From: Patella vulgata
Lineage: Eukaryota; Mollusca; Gastropoda; Patellidae
DNA length: 64,000 nt
Assembly (NCBI RefSeq): GCF_932274485.2
Contig: NC_065884.2
Span: 55,490,546-55,554,545 of the forward strand
Reading direction: 5' to 3'
The notes beneath the pieces are model-generated. The model worked only from the letters and a program-made list of their open reading frames with translations. It did not search any database and had not been told where the DNA came from. Each line of letters opens with the position of its first letter. Positions within the stretch are counted from its first letter, which is position 1. Of the stretch, positions 61,301 through 64,000 are shown in pieces. Position numbers and translations under genes: made by a program.

Positions 61301-62769
61301 AATTACCAGTTTTATTTTCATATCTTTTCGTAACCTGAAAAAATATATAAAAGACTATTGTAATTGTCAATCTAATAATGTAGAATGGTAGAGTTCACAA
61401 GATAATAATCTGACAGAATACATGTACATGTATTTCAATTCTTTAAATCAATGTGTTAATTCCCATAAAACCAGCTGAGTTTTCAGACTTTACTGTGAGT
61501 ATAGTTAATAATTCTATGAGTACATGTTACGGGTGTCGCGGCTTGGCTTGATACATGTACCTTGCACATGGGATTTGAGTGAAACCATAGACCTGGATAT
61601 GTATATTATTAATACATGCCGTAGCTGTATAAATGTACCTAATAATATCATTAGATCTTTCAAATATTACAGTTGTAAAAAATCTATTATTGACGATTCT
61701 GAATAGCAGTAATTAACTTTTTGTCATTACAGCAGCTTTACCGTTAGGAACGTCATTTTTTGTTTTAGTACAAATAATACCTCTGAAACACTCAGGTTAG
61801 GCAAGAACATGATACTAGCAGTAGTTTCATTTTACTTTTACAAGGTTCTTAAAACAATTGTTGAGTTGCCTAATTAACATGTGTGTTTCTAAATTCAATT
61901 TCTTCTTCCAGCTTTCTGTTATGTTTCGTAAAAAAAGTAGTCTTGATTATCATGGCCTGTCAATCAGACATATAATGGTTGGTAGACTGGTTAAGCGAGA
62001 CTAATTTCAAAACAAGGGCATCTAACCTATTTTTAACTCAAAAGTGCCTGGATGTTATGGCCAACACTCGTAGCCATTTTTCAGGCACAATACTAGATCT
62101 TGGCCGATCTGGAAGATATCTTTCTACAATTCTTGGGTTAGGTTTACAATTTACATGATTATTACATGTCAAACGTTTTAAAATTGAAGCTCTGTAAAAA
62201 CGGTGGAATTGTCGGTAAAACTATACTGAAGGGTTAGGGTTAGAATTGTGGGTATAAACATGGAAGGATATTTTCCAAATCGACCAAGATCCAGTATCAT
62301 GCATTTTTCAGTCTATTATTTATGGATGATTAAATGGTCATATCATGACCGTTATAACTTTAACTTATAGTGACTATTATCAATGAGCTTGAATATAAAT
62401 ATTGAAATAGTCACTATAATCTAGTAAATTTGTAGAATAACACATATTAGAACTATTGACCTCGTGTTTTTTAGATTCACTGTCTTTCTTTGTTAACCCA
62501 GTAATTTTGACATTAAATTCTACACTTTCTGTGTCACTTCTTTCGCTTTCTTGTTCACTATCACTCGACGACTCGCTGTCGCTTCCACTACTGCTGCTTG
62601 ATGACGAAGAAACCACTTCTCTTGTGACAATGATTTTTTCACATATCGTTTCTCTGGCTCCCGGGACTTCTTCTTCTTCTGATATGTCGTCTTCACTCTC
62701 TAAATCTTCCGTGTTATCCACACAAATTTTAAGATTTGGAAGTTTTCCATTTTTTCCTCTTGACGCCAT
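39995..62769 (-). CDS. NCBP3: Nuclear cap-binding protein subunit 3 (12 exons)
   Basis: Exons, 5' to 3': 62769-62461, 61334-61272, 60168-60077, 59264-59107, 58715-58581, 57316-57078, 55951-55810, 55084-55013, 53878-53851, 51991-51816, 50538-50403, 40265-39995. All phases close, giving 606 residues against about 620 in human. The N-terminus is acidic and Ser-rich. RYENKTGNFVTGLDLTSK and EAIEKKDERAKRF follow. The atypical RRM reads IRGTDEMSTQDLYKYF and IEWIDDSSCNVVWFD, with the family's W-[LI]-D-D motif. Then come acidic linkers, FIFLRYATK, YYVKYGNPNYGG, MRMYADDIEAQ and a C-terminal MDNLPGIKIEIFD. NCBP3 binds the m7G cap with NCBP1 and promotes poly(A) mRNA export. The start at 62769 has a strong AAAGATGGCG context; an in-frame upstream ATG at 62886 seems less likely. 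The exon 1 donor (GAG|GTCAAT) is weak. Intron 11 is ~10.1 kb. Confidence 0.95.
40741..42587. mobile_element. ~1.85-kb insertion in the left arm
   Basis: Interrupts an arm that is continuous on the other side (CAACAAATA|TAGCCATAC). Near its two ends are inverted GCCGCCGCCAT motifs (40774-40797 and about 42530-42553), and a TGACGTCA palindrome lies at the left. Contains a ~105-bp tandem duplication (40928-41070: CCGAATTCGA, AACGCGTTTATAGCGACA) and a CA microsatellite at 41318-41347. No coding capacity seen. Confidence 0.6.
43310..43796 (-). pseudogene. LINE reverse transcriptase C-terminal fragment and 3' region
   Basis: Minus-strand reading gives YYGERKFQIINSRLRNC, NPTWRCGHTQEDSDHYFLHC and PNYSSQL, ending at 43468. 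RxRxxxSxLNxHxF followed by CxCGxxxEdxxHyxxxCPxY is the conserved zinc-knuckle-like C-terminus of many non-LTR retrotransposon polymerases. The rest of the polymerase is absent; the fragment meets a palindromic MITE at 43797. ATC and ATAA microsatellites at 43330-43430 may be its 3' tail. 5'-truncated and dead. Confidence 0.75.
43797..44062. mobile_element. Palindromic MITE, family P, copy 2
   Basis: Matches 6655-6925 closely: CGAAAGTCGACAAGACGGTA, ATTTCTTAATTTCCTATTTT and GGCGAAAAGTAGAAATTAAG. It lies in the loop of the 7.7-kb element. Confidence 0.75.
44065..45355. other. Loop of the 7.7-kb element, nothing recognised
   Basis: AT-rich noncoding DNA between the LINE/MITE pair and the right arm. 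A short direct duplication (ATTATAATATTTTAATACTG) lies at 44258-44307. No transposase-like open frame. Confidence 0.45.
46035..47956. mobile_element. 1.9-kb insertion with TAA target repeats in the right arm
   Basis: Begins CTAGAACTGCGATGC and ends GCTACGCAGTGTGAAACCC. TAA flanks both sides (46032-46034 and 47957-47959), and the interrupted arm is continuous on the left side of the parent element. The ends are imperfectly inverted (ACTGCGATGC against ACTGCGTAGC). A 3-bp TWA duplication would suit a Harbinger-type element. Internal tandem repeats are described separately. Noncoding. Confidence 0.6.
46225..46940. repeat. Tandem repeat, ~315-bp unit
   Basis: Units start near CCGGTGATAATGAAAATGTT (46233), TACGGTGATAATGAAAATC (46559) and CCGGTGACATTGAAAATG (46888). 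Shared phrases include GAAAATTTTATG, ACCTTGAAAAGTGAC, CAAGTTAGAAACCATTTT and TATGATCGTATGGGTTC. A partial third unit continues to the right. Confidence 0.85.
48284..49050 (+). repeat. Repeat family R, 5' part plus sub-repeats
   Basis: Starts ACATTATGCAAGAGCTAAAT, contains TGGAGGAGCGAGACTTAGCC and passes into ~120-bp units (TTCATTATCGAACTCAGTTA). GTGTGACGGACAGACAG lies at 48899-48915. It borders the 7.7-kb element directly. Confidence 0.7.
49050..50400. other. NCBP3 intron 11 proximal part, nothing recognised
   Basis: AT-rich noncoding DNA. No exon-like segment and no confident repeat border. Confidence 0.45.
51174..51551. mobile_element. MITE with short inverted ends and internal repeats
   Basis: The ends are AAGCAGTGGACACCTTAATC on the left and CTAGTGTGTTCACCGCTT on the right, inverted versions of AAGC(A/G)GTG(G/A)ACAC. 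The phrase GTGGACACACTAGGCGAAT recurs inside, with CGGCTGAATC-type motifs. Family uncertain; target duplication not clear. Confidence 0.6.
52148..52487 (-). mobile_element. MITE family M, copy 2
   Basis: CAATCTGATTAAAACACAGA on the left and TCTGTATTTTAATCAGATTG on the right. Flanks CAAAAAA on both sides are a plausible decayed 9-bp duplication. NCBP3 intron 9, 157 bp from exon 10. Confidence 0.85.
52756..53602. mobile_element. hAT-like non-autonomous element
   Basis: Perfect 19-bp inverted ends AGGGGTGATGATTTTCCGT. 8-bp flanks CAGACTGT (52748-52755) and AAGACTGT (53603-53610) differ at one base, as for a hAT-type duplication. GGAAAA and ACGGAA motifs cluster near both ends. A short plus-strand frame reads MALSAKKMKQAHKM (53306-53350) and may be a transposase start remnant. 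NCBP3 intron 9. Confidence 0.75.
53919..53998. repeat. GAAATG-type microsatellite
   Basis: Irregular run of GGAAAT and GAAATG units about 40 bp upstream (5' side) of the NCBP3 microexon. It resembles the expandable tail of SINE-B and could derive from one. Confidence 0.8.
54199..54470 (-). mobile_element. SINE-A, full length, 14-bp TSD
   Basis: Minus-strand SINE-A with both ends present. Perfect duplications TGAAAACTAAAAGA at 54185-54198 and 54471-54484. Confidence 0.95.
54703..54878 (-). mobile_element. SINE-B, diverged 3' half
   Basis: ACCGTCCTACTTTTCTGCAC, GCAGTGTGCAATAAAATAAG, AACTGTCAAGGGTTCTTTTA and CATGGGACCTCAGTTTTTCG in minus-strand order. A short related piece (CCTCTGTCCTGCACC) lies at 55120-55170, beyond exon 8. 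Confidence 0.7.
55393..55762 (+). mobile_element. MITE family M, copy 3, perfect 9-bp TSD
   Basis: Inverted ends CAATCTGATTAAACTACAGA and TCTGTGTTTTAATCAGATTG. Perfect 9-bp duplications CAAATTTAC at 55384-55392 and 55763-55771. Long inverted ends with a 9-bp target repeat suggest a Mutator-like origin. It lies 47 bp from NCBP3 exon 7. Confidence 0.92.
56038..56180 (-). mobile_element. Degenerate SINE-B 3' fragment
   Basis: GTTCAATGTCTTACTTTTCT and CATGCAATGGAACCTCAGTT in SINE-B order, heavily diverged. Confidence 0.45.
56363..56558 (+). mobile_element. SINE-B, both ends truncated
   Basis: Well-conserved body from CCCCTTGTCAGTGATGCAGG to GCACACTGTATGGCGTATGC. A similar sequence block (GAGATGAGCTGAGATATATA) occurs at 56245 and 56577. 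Confidence 0.85.
57003..57077. repeat. 25-bp tandem triplication at NCBP3 exon 6 donor
   Basis: Three units of ATTATTACATTACATATCTT with ACTTC or ATTTC. On the minus strand each unit places AATGAA before TAAGATATG. The true donor is at 57072-57077. A second complete GTAAGA lies at 57022-57027, and the middle unit has lost its GT. Confidence 0.9.
57582..57925 (+). repeat. Repeat family R, 5' part
   Basis: ACATTATGCAAGCGCTAAAA, GGTCTTTCTTTAGGCCTGAA, TAGCCGGAGATATTTACTGG and ATCTCGGTTCAGAGTGAAGC. NCBP3 intron 5. Confidence 0.75.
59457..59605 (+). mobile_element. SINE-B 3' half with A run
   Basis: ATCACAGTTGGAATTTG, a poly-A run, then TGCTGTCCTGGCAAAATTTC, CATAGCACACTGCATGAAGT and a GTTTAACCCCATTCTATTT tail. 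NCBP3 intron 3. Confidence 0.8.
60479..60862 (-). mobile_element. MITE family M, copy 4, perfect 9-bp TSD
   Basis: CAATCTGATTAAAACAAAGA on the left and TCTGTATTTTAATCAGATTG on the right. Perfect 9-bp duplications AGTTTTGTT at 60470-60478 and 60863-60871. NCBP3 intron 2. Confidence 0.92.
60894..61172 (-). mobile_element. SINE-A, full length, 12-bp TSD
   Basis: Minus-strand SINE-A from the GA tail to the head CAGCCATCCAACCCCCC. Perfect duplications TGGATCCATAAG at 60882-60893 and 61173-61184. It sits about 20 bp from MITE-M copy 4 and about 90 bp from NCBP3 exon 2. Confidence 0.95.
61335..62460. other. NCBP3 intron 1, nothing recognised
   Basis: AT-rich intron. I see no SINE, MITE or additional exon in it. 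Confidence 0.5.
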
Positions 62770-62939
62770 CTTTCTTTTATTTATAATACGCGAAGCTACT
62801 GGTAGATCAAGCAGGAAATTTGGACAAGCTTTGTTAAATAGAGTAGCCTCCCCGTGTACCAGTGGCAATCCTAAACGGTTCACCATTCATAATGTGTGTT
62901 TCACCCAAATTATTTCCACAAAGAGAGCTTAATTACAAG

Positions 62940-64000
62940 ATGAAGAACATTTCTAAATGTTATCTATGCATAACAATGTTTATAAAAAATGGATGTTATA
63001 AACCCATGAATGGAAATTAAAAATAAAATGAAATTGATTGCGATCGATAAACCCTGTAGCCGAAGATTTCCGAATGTGATTTTTTTGTTTTGAATTTTTT
63101 CCATTTTTAGAAAACTTGCGTATCTGGACAACCTCGACTATTATCATTGTTTACAATATGGCTGACCTACGACGATGTTATTTTGGATAATAATATTTTC
63201 AATTCAAAACTCCATTCGCCAATTGATTTTTTGTTTGCTTTGAAATTTAGAGAGTAATGTAGTACATTATTATAATTACTCAACACAAAGAAAAGGTTAC
63301 CTTTAAAGTATAAATGGTTAGAATTATTTTTTTATTAGCAATTTTCCTAATCATTTAGGCCTATTGCCCTATAATTTATTAGGAAAATTGCTAATAAAAA
63401 AATAATTTTAAATAAATTAAAAATAATGAAGTAGATCTACACCAGTACATTATTAATAATAAAATTAATAAATTTATATAATTATATTAAATATATAAAT
63501 TAATTTTTATTTAGATCTGGTAGACCTATAGATAATACAATCAGATTGCTTATATTATAGTATTGATTGTCATATTGATTGATGATCATAAGAAAGATGT
63601 GTGGTAGCACGACATTTCGGTCCCACGTCAGTTTGACGATGGTTCAGACTTACTTGATGACTTTTCGGACAAAATCTGGCTATGTTTCGGACTCAGATTG
63701 ATAATTAAAAGACTGTTGAAAATTTGTGTGATATAATATATAAATATAACAGCTGTTTTTGGGGGGGGGGGGGTTCGTTTTATGTGAGGCTGATAGTTAG
63801 TTGTTTTTTGTTTTAGTTATGATTGACAACTCATGTTTTTCCTCATCCAACAAAGAACTGTACCAAGTTTTTTTTGCACATACTACAATAACATCAGGAT
63901 TATCGGTTAGGCTAATCAGCTTTAATTGTTGCCATTTCTATTATTGTGTTTGGCATGGTTCCTTTGCGTTAGATTAGACTTGAGTGAAAATCATCGCCCA
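62940..64000. other. Upstream of NCBP3, no gene assigned
   Basis: AT-rich spacer with the hairpin at 63322-63407 and a G run at about 63761. An ATGGCTGACC near 63158 is in a good initiation context but the frame closes after ten codons. Confidence 0.45.
63322..63407. repeat. Perfect ~30-bp inverted repeat (hairpin)
   Basis: ATTAGCAATTTTCCTAAT with its preceding A/T run at 63322-63351 is matched by its exact complement ATTAGGAAAATTGCTAAT and following run at about 63378-63407. The loop is about 26 bp. It lies about 600 bp upstream of the NCBP3 start. Confidence 0.8.

Noticed and set aside
62770-62886. Upstream in-frame ATG extending the NCBP3 N-terminus by 39 residues
   Set aside because: The downstream ATG has a stronger context and the extension lacks family similarity. 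Not excluded, only less likely.
63158-63190. ATGGCTGACC as a divergent first exon upstream of NCBP3
   Set aside because: The frame ends after ten codons and no convincing splice donor lies inside it.

Overview
This is an AT-rich animal nuclear window. Spliced genes with standard GT-AG introns, tRNA-derived SINEs with target-site duplications (TSDs), many small DNA transposons and long homopolymer runs all point to a lophotrochozoan, most likely a mollusc and perhaps a limpet-like gastropod. The species-level guess is inference. I see no prokaryotic features, CRISPR array, rRNA or stand-alone tRNA gene.

Three host genes can be built. (1) At 1660-2612 (+) is a single coding exon for a type II membrane protein with a glycosyltransferase-like lumenal domain. 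(2) At 9238-35198 (-) is a 17-exon gene for a secreted right-handed parallel beta-helix protein of 676 residues. It resembles bacterial GH141-like carbohydrate-active proteins. All 16 exon junctions were read by eye and every phase closes. (3) At 39995-62769 (-) is NCBP3, nuclear cap-binding protein subunit 3, with 12 exons and 606 residues, including a 28-nt microexon. All of its phases close too. Genes 2 and 3 run head to tail on the minus strand with about 4.8 kb of repeat-filled DNA between them.

Most of the rest is repeats. Two tRNA-headed SINE families, called SINE-A and SINE-B here, are present in about 10 and about 18 copies or fragments. They share the same 3' tail. Four 9-bp-TSD MITEs, three TTAA-flanked MITEs, one hAT-like element and a noncoding repeat family with roughly 120-bp sub-repeats fill introns and spacers. 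One LTR-like pair of direct repeats encloses a noncoding core.

The most unusual architecture is a set of palindromes. A ~950-bp palindrome at 5641-6594 has inverted SINE-A tails at its apex. A ~1.56-kb foldback at 15440-17005 carries a relic of a transposon-associated protein. A 7.7-kb terminal-inverted-repeat element lies in the last NCBP3 intron, and each of its arms was split by a different ~1.9-kb insertion. At exon scale, a 25-bp triplication duplicates the 5' splice site of NCBP3 exon 6, and one intron of the beta-helix gene appears to be GC-AG.

The three genes do not obviously work together. The first looks like a Golgi enzyme, the second a secreted carbohydrate-binding or carbohydrate-cleaving protein, and the third a nuclear mRNA cap-binding factor.
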